DNA from: Lagopus muta
Taxonomy: Eukaryota; Chordata; Aves; Galliformes; Phasianidae
Assembly (NCBI RefSeq): GCF_023343835.1
Contig: NC_064437.1
Coordinates: 21,117,001-21,181,000, forward strand
Length of the DNA: 64,000 nt
Direction: 5' to 3'
Shown one piece after another: positions 10,240 to 24,241 of this stretch. Every line of letters starts with the position of its first letter. The first letter of the stretch is position 1. The notes beneath the pieces were generated by a model. It searched no databases and was not told where the DNA came from. It was given only the letters and a program-made list of their open reading frames with translations. Position numbers and translations under genes: made by a program.

Positions 10240-11778
10240 ATACAGACCCCAGAGTCTTTAGATCATCCAAAATGTTTACACCGAGGCGCACGGCACAGGG
10301 AAGGAGGTTGCAATAGGAGCTTCTCTTTGCTCAAGCACCGAGGGCTTCCTGAAGGTGTGCGGAAAACAAACAAGGGGAAGAAAACGTAATAATAATTAGT
10401 TTGAAAAATCAAAGAAGAAAAACGAGCTAAAGGATCTGTTACTGTTCTGGAGAGCCGGGGCTCCTGACCGGAGAGACTCGGACCTGGGGCGGCAGAACCG
10501 GTCGGGAGAGGATATAGTTTTGAATACAAAGAAAGCAAAAAGAAGTGCTATTTTCAAGCAGTCCCTGGTTGCTTTAAAGTTCCCAGTGCCTGTAGGTTGG
10601 ATTTGGGACTGCTGCCTTCCGGAGCTCTGTCCAATTTGTTAAGAGACTAAAGCCAGCCCATTTTTGATAATTTAGTAGGAGGAGTTCTCTCCCTTGAGCC
10701 GCCACTGATTTTTATTCAGACAACAAAGACCTGTCATACTCCTCTCAACCCCTAGTGATGGGCAAGCAGCGACAAACATCGCAGCCGGGCCTGTGGGTGG
10801 GGTGGGCTTTATTACCTCCCCCAAACGTCGAGTCCCGCGAGGCGGCGGCGGGGCCGGGCTCCCCGGGGCCACTCCGTACAGCGGGGACTCCGCGCCCGGG
10901 ATCGGGGCTCCGAGAGCGGCGGAAGCCGGCGGCTCCGCTCGGGTCCCGCACGGTCCTCGGGCACAGCCCGCCCCGCCGCCTCCGGGAGGCCCCCCGCCCT
11001 CAGCCGAAACGGGACCTCGCCTCCCCCCGTCCCTCGCCACTCCGGCTGCCAGCGGTCATCGCGCGCAGGGGTCCGGGCGGCGCATTCCTTCCTGGCTAAT
11101 CTCTCTCCTGCTCTCCCTCCCCTCCACTCCCCTTTTTCCTACTTACTTTTCACACTGCTCTTCCTCGCCTTTCCCTGGAACAGCTGCCGGCTGTTTCCTG
11201 ACACCTCGATCCCTACCGAAGGATCTTCCTGGCGGCAGCTCCGCGCTCCCCGCTCCCTGGGGGACGCTCTACAACCGAGCCCCAGCGCGGCCGCTGCAAG
11301 GAGTGCCCCAACCCCCACTTCCTCTGCAAAGCATCCCAGAGCCATCCTCGGGGGCTCCTCGAGTCACCTCTTCCCTGTAACCCAAGATCCAGGAGGCCGG
11401 TTTCCTCCCTTCTCTTTCTCCCTAAGTAGCTAAAATTAATGTTATTTGCAGATTGAATGTTGCTACATTCCTCCGAGTGCCAGAATACAGCTCATAAAAC
11501 ACAATTTCACACAAAGATGAAGTCAATCAAGTGAAATAAGCCGGGATTTTTTTTCTCTGTTGGCACACTAGACCCCGGACAGCAGGGCTGCTATTTACTG
11601 TAAGTAATGTAATTAGCCCTTTTGGATGGAAATCAATGCGTTGTATGTGCGTGTGTGTTTTAATAAGAGTAATAGCTATAAAATCGACGAAGCTCAAAGG
11701 GGTGAGGGAATCTCCCTTAAAACGGGCAGAAACCCCCCACCAGCCGTGGAGTCCTGCAGAGCAGTCCCGGTTAAAGAT

Positions 11779-11866
11779 GAAAAAGGGGAAAGAAAAAAAA
11801 AAAAGAAGAAGAAGAAGAAGAAAAAGAAAGAAAAGAAAGGGGAAAAAAAAAAAAAAAAAAAAAAAA
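11779..11866. repeat. Purine-rich low-complexity tract
   Basis: This is an A/G-only tract of GAA units, A-runs and AAAAGG pieces, with A and G essentially uninterrupted for almost 90 bases. It is a typical replication-slippage sequence. The Lys/Arg-rich open frames across it are artefacts. Confidence 0.9.
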
Positions 11867-13504
11867 CTGTAGAGGGGGAAGGAGGAGGGAGAAATGGGCT
11901 TTCCTTGGAGAAAACAAGTCAATTAGCACAATGAGCCATCAGGAAAAAATAAAGGAGGTGATTCGATCCGGGGGCCGGGAGCCGTTCCGGGCCCCCTCCC
12001 TCGCAGTGCCCCTCTGCCCTGAGGCCGAGCCCAGCCGGGCCGGGCCGGGCCGCGCAGCCACTTCGTGGAGCGGAGCGGCCCGGGAGGAAGGAGGGAGCGG
12101 GGAGCGCGGGCGGCCGGCGCCGGGGAGAGGGCTGGGAGCCCTTAGTAGGAGCTCTCGGCCGGCGCACGGCCGTCCGGCTGCGCGCAGCCCTGCGCCTGCC
12201 CGGCGGGCGCCTGCGGTGAGGGCAACATCTCTTCTAGAGACGAGTTTAGTCATTGAGTGAAATATTTCCACTGTGGTGGCACGTTCAGGGTTTGGGTTGA
12301 TTTGCTGCTAGCGTTTTTTTTTTTTTTTTCGTTTGTTTTTTTGTTTGTTTGTTATTTTTTTCTCCCAACGAAATGTTCCTTTATTCCCGTCCAGCTATTT
12401 TGTGGGGATCGCTGCCTGCCCCAGAGCAGAGAACAGTTTTGCGTTGGCTCCGCGCTTCCCCCCGCGCCGTGCAGCACAGGCGATGCTCGGGCATCCCCGA
12501 ACCACGTCCTCCCTGCGCGGTTCCTGCGTGTCCCTGCCGGTCCGGGCGCTCTGGGCAGCGACGTGCCGCAGGTGCGGGGCCGAGAGCCGCTCCTTGACAG
12601 CGCCGAGCCCGTCGGTACCGCATTGCCACCTCCGCCCGGGCTCGGCGGCTCCGTCAGGAATAATTGGGCAGGCTCGTAAGCAATGTCAGGAACGACGGAA
12701 CCTCCTCCAGGCGGGCGCGCTTAATTAATGAGAGGGCCCTTCCCTTCTGCTCCATCAGGTAGCGTTACGGATCCGCCGCTCCGCTAACGGAGGCCGGAGG
12801 TTTCTAAAGCGCTTCCTGATGAATGTGTTGCTTACTTAAAGGGACATCAAAAGTTTGTTGCTAGCATCAGACGTGAGCTCTCCGTTTCCAAAGGCCCGCG
12901 GTAGCTCCCGGTACACCGGGCTCGCTGTCCTGGCACTGCTCCGCTGTGGGCGGGTGGTGAGGGCGCCCCGGGCCGGGCTCTGTGGGAGCCGCTGCCCTTC
13001 GAGCTGGGTAGGATAGCCCGCAACGGAGCATCTAAAGCCCAAATAGAGGTCTTCATCCCCTATGAAGCCATTCGCATTAGCACTTGGCCTCCGAACGCAG
13101 TTCCTCGTTGCGGGGTGCAGCAGCGCTTTGGGAAGACATCAGATGGGCAACGTTCGAGGCGTTTCAGCCAGTGCAGGATTTTTCCTTCCCTTAAGTACGT
13201 GCTCGGCCTTTGCAAAAGTCCCAAACAGCGAGATGGAGGGGGGGGGGGGGTTCGGCCGTGGGACTCTGCAGCCCGGGACAGCCCGCAGCCGCTCGGCCCG
13301 CCCTCCCCGGCCTGGCTTTGCCATCAGCTCCCCCCTCCCCCGACCCCCCTCCCCCCCTGCAGTCCCCCTGCGCTCCGGGCGGGCTGCGGCACGCGATGCC
13401 GGCACCGCTCCGCTATAGAGCTCTCATTCTTCTCGGCCACAGGCTCCAAGCTAAAGCCTATTACGGCGTGAACGATCCTGCGCTCAGTTCGGGGAATTTA
13501 GGAC

Positions 13505-13555
13505 AACATCTACATGCGAATTAATAATTAACCAGCAATAATTAGAAGAGAGGGG
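13505..13555. promoter_or_regulatory. Cluster of TAAT homeodomain-type sites (candidate element)
   Basis: An AT-rich island inside GC-rich DNA has overlapping TTAATAATTA and AATAATTAG cores about 10 bases apart. TAAT is the core bound by LIM-homeodomain factors, so auto- or cross-regulation of LHX9 is possible. This is inference from motif density only. Confidence 0.3.
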
Positions 13556-16500
13556 AGGGCACTGCGGCGGGGAGGGAGCAGGGGACAGAAGGAGTTTGAT
13601 TCAGCCCCCTCCCGTTGCGAGCCAGCGCGAGGAGCACGGCCGCGGGAGGGCACAGGGCTCGGTCCCGCTCGGGCACCTGAGCCCCGCTGGTGCTGCCCGG
13701 CACATCGCGTCCGGAGGATCCGAACGCAGAAACGGCGACAGCGAATGGCAGTGCTGCTGCCCGCGCCGGGCGCTGGGAGCCGGGTCTAGGTTCACAACCT
13801 ATCGCTATTTTCTGCTCTGCCAGCTCGTTGCGGGGCACGGGGCTACTGCCGCTCCGCCTCGTCGCCCCGTGGAATCGGGCACACAAACAGAGAATTGGAA
13901 TAAAGTCGACTCTCTCGTAGGTGATACCAAATGTAGCCAAGGTTGCTTTCTGCATTTAAATTGATTGCATTATATATATATATATAATATCTTGGTACTG
14001 TTTCAAATTCCCCTCTGGCGCCCGTAATAACTTTTACCGTCACCGCCTCTCTCCAGCCCCGCACCCCCGGAGAAGAGCCGCTCGGGGTCAGCGCCGCGAC
14101 ACCCCGCACTGCTGCTCCTGGCCGGGCCGGCGCTGCTCGGGCACGTGTGGGGCTGCGCTACCAGCACAGAGCATCGGGCCGAAAAAAGCAAAACTCAGAG
14201 CGCCCGGTAATCCGAAAACGCGCACTGAGCCGCGTATTCATTTGCCGAAGGAGGTGATACTGAGATAACCGACCGCGATGAGCTTAGCGTGGCACTGCCA
14301 GGGATGCATCCCCGCGGCCAGGCAGCAGCGAGCAGGGCTGCGGATCGCGATGTGCGCGCAGCGGCTCTGCTCACCGCGGCGGAGCGCAGCCGGCAGCTCC
14401 TCGGCGGTTTGACGGTAACCCCCATCGAACGCGCACTCCGGGTGTAATTTAGCCGTCGGAAAGTACCGTGTTTAGCTGCTTTTGGGAAGGATGCTCCTAA
14501 AGGCTACGTTCACGGACAGGTAAGGGGAGCCTTTCGTAGGAAGGAAAAAAATAAGATGAGAAAGAAAAAGGAATACAGAACACAGCTCCGTATTTATTAA
14601 AAAGAACGGCTCGGGCTTCCCAGACTACTGTTTGTCCGGATTAAAACACCCGCACCGAACGCTGACTGCGAAAGCACCTGGGGGAACCACCATTCTGGGC
14701 TGTTGGTTTAAAAAAAAAAAAAACAACACAACACGACGGCAAAGGAACACCCGCAAATGGCATCGTGAGGTCTGAATCGCCGCACCGCTTACAGGGGTTC
14801 ATGCAGGACCTTACCTTGCGACCTTAGGAGCTTCTGCCCAAACTGTGCCCTCCTTTATGAGCGGCGAGGGCTGGGGTCTGGGTGGGGAGAGGCTCGGTGC
14901 TCAGCCGCGAGATGGAGGTGGGTCCTTCTCCCTGGCGGAGGATCCCTACGTTAATTAAAATAAACAAGCTGCTGCGTGGAAGGATTGTTTCCCTCTCCCC
15001 CTCTCGCCTCTCTCCCCCTCGCTACATCGCTTCTGATTCGGAATTGACGCGAATTTCTCACCTCTGACCCCCGCAGCACACGCGTTTACCTGCCTTTTCT
15101 TTGCTGCCCGCTTCAAAATATTTACTTCGAAACAAAACAAACAAATATTAATAAAAAGAACGAATGAAAACCAAACCGGCTCCCTCCCAGCTTTGGCCGC
15201 TTTGCTGGGTTTTCCTGCTTAGCTGTCTCAGCTCCTCAGTAATCAGGTGAGGTGTTAATGGGAGCCGGTTGTAAATAAAACTAATAAAGCAAAGAGCATA
15301 TTAGGAAATTAAAAAAAGGCGAGGGCTGAGAGGCTGCTAAAAATATTGCGGTGAGTGGAGCGGTTCCCCATAGTGTCGCTTGCTTCGTTCTGTGCTTAAT
15401 TCACTGCTGAGCGGCGAACCCCGTGTTGTTGCCATCTCGCTGCATTATTTTTTTCCCCGAATCGTGCCGAACCAGCCGCGGACTGCAGCAACCCTTCCCA
15501 CTTCTACAAAAAGCGACTCGAGAATGGAATCGCTAAACAGCAAACTTCAGCCTGATCTGATGTGATATGATATACGTACTCGCGGAGCAAGCTCGCTTTG
15601 CCAAACCCGATGAAACTGTGAGTTGTCATGCAATACTACGCAGTCAAACCTGGGATAATTGAAAAAGTGAACCCAATTTAACCCATTAGAATAAAATCAG
15701 ATGCCAAGTTGAATCGGAATCATTGCTTCTTAGGTGACAGGACCGATGACAATTGATCCACCGACTCAAAACAACAGAAAAATAGAGGCTCGAGGCTCGC
15801 GTTTGACACCCGGAGCCGCTCTCCGCGCGGTCTGATGCCCGCCCGGCCTTCCCCGGGGCTTTCTCTGAGCTCCTGTGACAGCCTCAGCTTCTCTCCCCTG
15901 AGCCGTGTGACCGCCAGGTCGATGTGGCCAGCTTGGTGATCTATTCATATAAAAAGAAAAGGGGGAAAAAAAAAAAAAAAAAGAGAAGGAAGAAGAAGAA
16001 GGAAAGCCGGCAAGGGATGCTAACGATCTGCTCATGGAAAGGAACCGGGCGGAGGGCGGAGGCAGCGCTCCGCTCCCTGGAAGCAGAGAGCGGGGCCCCT
16101 CCGGGAGCCGCGCCCGGAGCCCGCTCCGCCCCGCGGGTAGCAGAGGGGTCCCGCGGAGCGACAGCGCGCCCGGAGAAACACTCGTGGAGGTGTCGGAAGG
16201 GGAGAGGGGGGCAGCGCTGCTAGCGGAAGGAGAGCGGAGAAAGCCCCGCAGGGCGTGCCCAGTGCGCAGGTGACCTAGGGTGCGCTGTGCCGGCTGCGGG
16301 GCCGGGCCGGTTTGATCCCTCGGGTGACGGTAAATCGCTCCTCAGCGGGAAGTTTAAGCCGGGGCGGCCCTAGGGATAGAGCAGCCCGGGCTGGCGGCGG
16401 GGCGGCTGTTGCGTGGCGGCTCGGTGCCCGGCCCCGCTCCCTATAGCGCCCGAGGCGTCGACCCTCTCCCTGCTGCAGGGGCACGGGCCGGGCTCCAGGA

Positions 16501-17949
16501 GAGCCACCTGCTGCCAGCGCCGTGCCCCTCACCGGAGGATCCCGCTGGCGACGGGAAGCGGGCCGAAGGTGCCGGCCCCGCGTTCGAGCACAGCCCCCAG
16601 TGCCCCCGGGAGTCCGGGCTCGCCTCGCCCGGCCTGCAGCCCCGTTGCTAACACGGCCGGGACAGACTTCAGCTCTAAAATGCACTTCTTTCCCGTCTGA
16701 CGGACGTCAATATACAAACGAAATCCATTTGGATGTGTTCTGTTACCAGAAGGCTGCGCTGACGTTCAAATGATCTAAATCTTAGCATCTGGAAGCCTGT
16801 ACGAGCATCTTTTTGGAATAGGCTTCGAGACATTTCGTTCAATCAGAGCCGAGGCTGGAGCAAAATAGGACACCGAGCAACAGACAATAGTTTCCAGCCC
16901 AAACGAAACCTCCCGATTCGTCTGAAAGTACGCGGATGAAAAACGCCTCTCCGCGTAGCGCGGCCCGTCGTGCCCCCCGGCCAGTTCTGTAGCCGCGAGG
17001 TCGGGGCAGAGGGCCGGGGCCGCTCGGGGCTGGGCTTCTCCGCGGCTCTTGGAGCGCCGCCGCCCACCAGCACCGCGGCGGGACGCGTCCCGGTGCCGCT
17101 CGGTCTGGGAGCTGATCTGAGGGAGATGCTGTGCCAGGCAGTAAGAGCAACAGCGCAGATAGCAGTGGCTGCAGTAAGAAATAGAGGGGCTGCCTTTCGC
17201 ACGGAACAAAGGCGGGGGAGCGCCCGCTGAGGGTCTGTCCAACGCGCAGGAGGGCTCGGCACCTCCCGGCTGCTCGTAGATTTGTGTAGCATACTTTACA
17301 CTTCGTATTATGCTTGCAAACAGAACATTTTTGTCTTCCAAAGCCTTTTACAAACTTGCACACTGATCAGATAGACGTTCAATCAAATACGAAGAATGTA
17401 AATCACTCAAGAACACAGTCCAATCTGCCCAGCCGGTCCTCCTCCCACCCCATCTCAGGGTAGGCGCTCAGCTCAGCACGGGTGTGTGGGGAAACCCGGG
17501 GCTGCCCCGGGTCAGACCCAGCTGGAAGCGTGGCCCGGCCCGGTCTGCTGCTCCCCGGTACCCGGTAGGGACGTGGCATCCTTGGGGAGCTGCGGGCTGG
17601 GCTCAGCCCTAGTAGCAAATCGCCCCGGGCGGCAGCTGTCCATGAAAGCACTGCCTTCATGCAGCACAGCACACAGTTCAGTATCGCTGTCCCTGACCCC
17701 TCCAAAAATCAACCCAAACTCCAGAGTGTACCCAAATTAGCAGTATTTCTTACATGTTGCACCATACGCAATAGTGACGATAAATACACCCAAGGGATGT
17801 AAATTATTGCATACACCTGCTTTCCCGGCTTCTTTCCAAGTGAAATTCATGGTATGACCAGATACAATCCAACAAATGGATGAACCCATTACTTGTAGTG
17901 CAAAAGAAAGAGGAGAGGTGATCAATAATGCTGTGCCAAAAACACACGC

Positions 17950-18110
17950 ACACACCGTTCAGTTGGTGCTTTATTGCAACAAAAGCGCAGTCACCGTGTG
18001 CCGGCTGCAGGCACGGCGCATGGCAGTGAGCTGGTGGTGGCAGCCACGTGGAGCTACAAGGTGTGCTCAGGTCCTGCAGCCGTTCTTGCAGAGTGCAGAG
18101 GCGTTCATGG
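17950..18110 (-). other. C1orf53: C1orf53 homologue 3' UTR and poly(A) signal
   Basis: On the minus strand AATAAA lies at 17975-17970, about 135 bases after the stop. It is followed at 17957-17941 by a GTGTGTGCGTGTG-type G/T-rich stretch, the expected downstream element. Cleavage is inferred near 17950-17960. Confidence 0.7.
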
Positions 18111-20399
<2,289 letters not shown>

Positions 20400-20429
20400 A
20401 TCGTTCCCGTTCCGTGTTTCAGCACGGTC

Positions 20430-23400
20430 TCAGGTTGCACGTGGTGTTTGAGATCTGTGACGCACTCTCGCCTTTCACACCTCTCCTCGTGCTTTCAGCC
20501 CAGTCACCACCAAGCGCTTGCGGTTTCCCATATTCCTGTGCTGGGCTGCTTAGCTCTGGCCCCGAGGCCCTGGTTTCACCGAGCTCCTTCCCTCTGGCCA
20601 CTGTCTGCGAGGAGCAGACCGCAAACCGGCAGCGCAGGAGCCCGGTACCTCTCCCCGCCTTGTGCCTTTTGCTCGGCCTTCTCCAGTCTTGTGTGCTATG
20701 TTCCACCTCTCCAGCCCCGAGGTCCCAGTTCCCCTCTCGCTTCCTTACCCATTTCCTTTCCAGGCAGCATTTGCCTTTTTACACCCTTTTTTGGCCTTTC
20801 CAGACATGATAATTCTGGTGGGACCCCAACACAAACTGTTCAAAAGAAAAACTGGATGTGAAGTCATGTATTCCCCTGAATGTGGGCAGTCCAACTGAAA
20901 TACCAGCCATCAAAGAGTTTGGCTGCACTTACCCAGCTGGCACAGCAGGATATAAGGATACATGGAAGCAGGGTTTGTTACCGTTTATGACTTGGCCAGT
21001 TCCAGAAATGTTTTCCCCTTGTGTGTGGCACAAGGCATACACCCAAAGTACGTTGCTTCCAGTGTGTTGCCTCCTTGCCAAACATGCTGCTGCAGAGCAG
21101 GGGACACGAGTGCTGCCTGAAGTCACTGCAATACTAATGTGATTCTCAGGAGCTCAGGGCAAGAGAGATGTAGGTTAGTTTTAAAGACAGTGCATTACTA
21201 GCTCCACCTTTGTGTCTATGAAAAAAGCTATTTCTCTGCAGCAGTAAATAATTCTAAGTAATTATTTTTAGGATGGAGTAACTGCGTTAAATCAAAATTT
21301 AATTTTATTTTTAAGTGCATGTAATGTTCTGTGGTACTTTCCAGGATCCAGAAGTGTACACAAACATAATGCCCAATCTGGGAGCTTGTTTTTTTTCCTA
21401 GGTCTGCCTTACATTCCATACAATAACTCCCTTATCACTCAAGAAAAACAATCCAGGAAGCCAGCAGCCGAACAACGCCATAATCTTAGTGCAGTAGAAG
21501 CTTAAATGTTCATGTATGACTGAATGTGCCACCTCTGTGTTTATGTGCCCATGGCCTCACCAAGCTCAGTCCCACGTACCATGTCAGAAGAAGAGATGTC
21601 ATTTACTGACCTCACAGCTCTGCAGCAGCCTTTGGGCGTCCAGCATAACTGCTTCTTGATGGCTGTGGAAATGGGAGCTTCCCACTAACTGGGAATCTAA
21701 ATCTAAGCCCTTCATATCCTATTATTTGAATTACCCCCCCAAAAATAATAGTGGTATTCAGGATAGATATTTCAGTTGGGTTTGAATGATGACTGAGGAG
21801 GAACCATGGACAAGGAGTGCAGGATGACAGCTGCTTACTATGTTCTTACAGACTTAGTTGGTGGACAATGCAGTTTAGCACTTCTGACCATAAAAACCAA
21901 TACTAATTTAACGAAATCTGTATTTACTAAAATGTCAGGAATGGAAGATGTGTTGTTTCTCAGCTTAGCAGTGCATTTCACAGCTGGGTGAGCTGTACAT
22001 TTCAGTTAACCAGTGCAATGAAACAGGGCTTGTTTTGCAGATGTTGGTTCCAGTTCTTTAATCCTAGTCTCATGAAACTTCAGCAGCAGCTGACAATATC
22101 TCATTTTTCAAGGAAAAAAAAAAAAAAGACAACACATTTGAAATGAGCAATCAGTGCTATTTATTTATTTATTCAAGACTGCCCTACATTCTGAGTGGGT
22201 AAGAAGGGACTGGTGAGCAAGGCCTTTGTCGTCCACTTGGCTTGAAATGTCTGCAACTGGCAGACACTGTTCTGCTCTCACAGAACTGCCAGTGAGTGCT
22301 ACTGAGATACAGAGCTTCTGATGGGCAATGCTGGCTGCTCGCTCTCAACACGTGGAAGGTCCTACCAGCAGATCTGGGGCTGGCTGGGAAATCCTGCATT
22401 TGTTGGGGCTTCTGCAGTGAGGGTCTTGAAGTCAGCTTTGATGACTGAATTCAAGGTGAAGAGTCACAAAATCTGAAATGTGTATTTTGGTGGGAAGGAG
22501 TTGCCAAAGTTTGTTCTCAGCTGGCGGTACCTCCTGCTGGCTTTGTGTGTCTGAGCACGGTGATGTGTTGTGCAGTGAGATGAGGGCAATGCCAGTGGTC
22601 ATATTTGCTATTGAGCATCTGGAGATTGTCAGGCTATAAACTCCCCATCGCAGTGTAATGGTTCCTTTGAGATAATGGGAAGTTTTGAGGAGACAATGGG
22701 GAATTACATCCTCAAAGCTTTGGTGTACACAGAGATGTTGAGCTTATGTAGACGCATTGCAGAACGCACTGTCTTGACAGCACGTTTTGGGGGGACTGGA
22801 AATGAGCATCACCTGTCAAGAATAATGTCCTCTGCATGGTTTCTTTTGTGGCATTTCAATGGAAATGTGTCTTTGTTTGCCACTTGGCCCCTTTGGACTC
22901 AGCACAGACAACCTGGACTTTGTATGTGTTTGTTTATGGGCTTCTCTTACATGTGACTTGCAAGCCACAGCACTGAGCATTTTTACCTCCTGTTCATTGC
23001 TTTCCCCTCAGTTGGCAGCCCTCCCAGCCCTGCAGTCCCCCAGTGGAGCCATGGTGACATCTTTTACATCACTTAGCCATCTTCCTGGGGCTGCTGGGGG
23101 TTTTAGCCCTGAGTAATAGGAGTTTGCTCGGTGCAAATTTGCTCGGTGGAGCCTGTTCTCTTCTAGTGGCTGGCACTGACTTCTTTCTATATTTTTTCAT
23201 GTGTTCTGTGGAAGACAGATCAGTATTTTCAAATCACAGTTACAGACAGAAAACCATCTGTGACAGTCATTTGGAGAATACACAACATATAGAGCTTATT
23301 GAGCATCTTTTAGTAGACTCTGAGTTTTGTTATGAACTAACCTTTCTTTGAAAAGAATAAGAAAGTTTGGCTAAGTTTTTTAGTGAACCTTCTCACCATA

Positions 23401-24131
23401 TCAGCTCTCTGTGCTAGACAATACAGGGGAGCATCGTGGGGGGCTGCGAAGCTGTCAGTGCAGTGCTGAGTTCTCCCACTGCCGGTTTTGCAGACAGCAA
23501 TCAAGAAAAGGAAAGAGCGTGAAGGGAGATGCCGCTCAGTACATGCTCACACACTGCTGCTCTTTTTTGCTCTCCTGATTTTTCCTTGTGTTATGTAAGC
23601 TTGTTGCCCGTGTCACTTGAATTCATGCACATTTATGGTGCTTAGTCGCTAATAGGAAAATACAGTTTTAGATCAAAGAGTAGCTAATGAATAAGAAGCA
23701 CTTATTCAACAGTTGCTGATTGCAGTAATTTGTTATGTATGCGTGTGCAGTCAACAACAGACAAAATCATAGTATCAATACTAATTGAAATGCTGTATAC
23801 AGTAGCATCCAGTGTGACTTGCTTCAGCCTTTGCTTTCTCCTGTGATTCATTGCTTTTTCCCTAGAACATATGGAGAGAGTCCATTGCAACCCATTTCTT
23901 TGCAAGGAGTTAGCAGTTTTGTTTGTATAAGGAACAAAGGAATGTAGAGGGCTCCACTTTGGAGGAGGGACTCTTTCATCTGCAAGTTGGATGAAGATTC
24001 TATTTCCTAGCTGAAAAAAAGTCATCATCTTTTAAGACTATTTCTTTAAATGTAGTAAATGAAAAAAAAATAATTTGGGGGTACTTGTGGAAGACTTACA
24101 GATACCACATAATTTTAATTTAGTTTAGTTA
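20430..24131. other. Intergenic, no gene seen
   Basis: Mixed-composition DNA with a short A-run near 22113. The open frames are short, lack splice-consistent partners and show no recognisable family. Confidence 0.6.
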
Positions 24132-24132
24132 A

Positions 24133-24241
24133 GAAGGAAGGAAGGAAGGAAGGAAGGAAGGAAGGAAGGAAGGAAGGAAGGAAGGAAGGAAGGAAGGAAG
24201 GAAGGAAGGAAGGAAGGAAGGAAGGAAGGAAGGAAGGAAGA
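24133..24241. repeat. GGAA tetranucleotide microsatellite, about 27 units
   Basis: An uninterrupted GGAA/AAGG array runs just over 100 bases and ends at AGATGCAG. It is pure purine on this strand. Long GGAA arrays can be bound by ETS-family factors and can form triplex DNA, but no function is shown here. Confidence 0.98.

Larger units (their letters stand above)
10240..17949. promoter_or_regulatory. LHX9 upstream region: chain of CpG-rich blocks
   Basis: This is about 7.7 kb between LHX9 and the end of the C1orf53 homologue. CpG-rich blocks lie at about 10790-11400, 11950-12230, 12420-12700, 12870-13480, 13560-14450 and 16030-17290. AT-rich stretches between them carry homeodomain-type TAAT cores. 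It also holds purine-rich low-complexity DNA (11779-11866 and about 15950-16005), a T/G-rich run (12316-12360), a G13 run (13238-13250) and a short TA repeat (about 13970-13987). The LHX9 transcription start and any alternative first exon should lie here, but I could not place them. Many overlapping frames are open on both strands with no family resemblance, so I call no gene. Confidence 0.6.

Noticed and set aside
10793-11380. 195-codon plus-strand open frame in CpG-rich DNA
   Set aside because: Pro/Gly/Ala/Arg composition follows from GC content, overlapping frames are also open, and no family or splice partner is seen.
11626-11934. Lysine/arginine-rich open frames
   Set aside because: They come from the purine-rich low-complexity tract.
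16775-17341. 188-codon minus-strand open frame, with two other long frames overlapping
   Set aside because: Three frames are open in the same CpG-rich block, so openness carries no information. No recognisable motif or conserved start.
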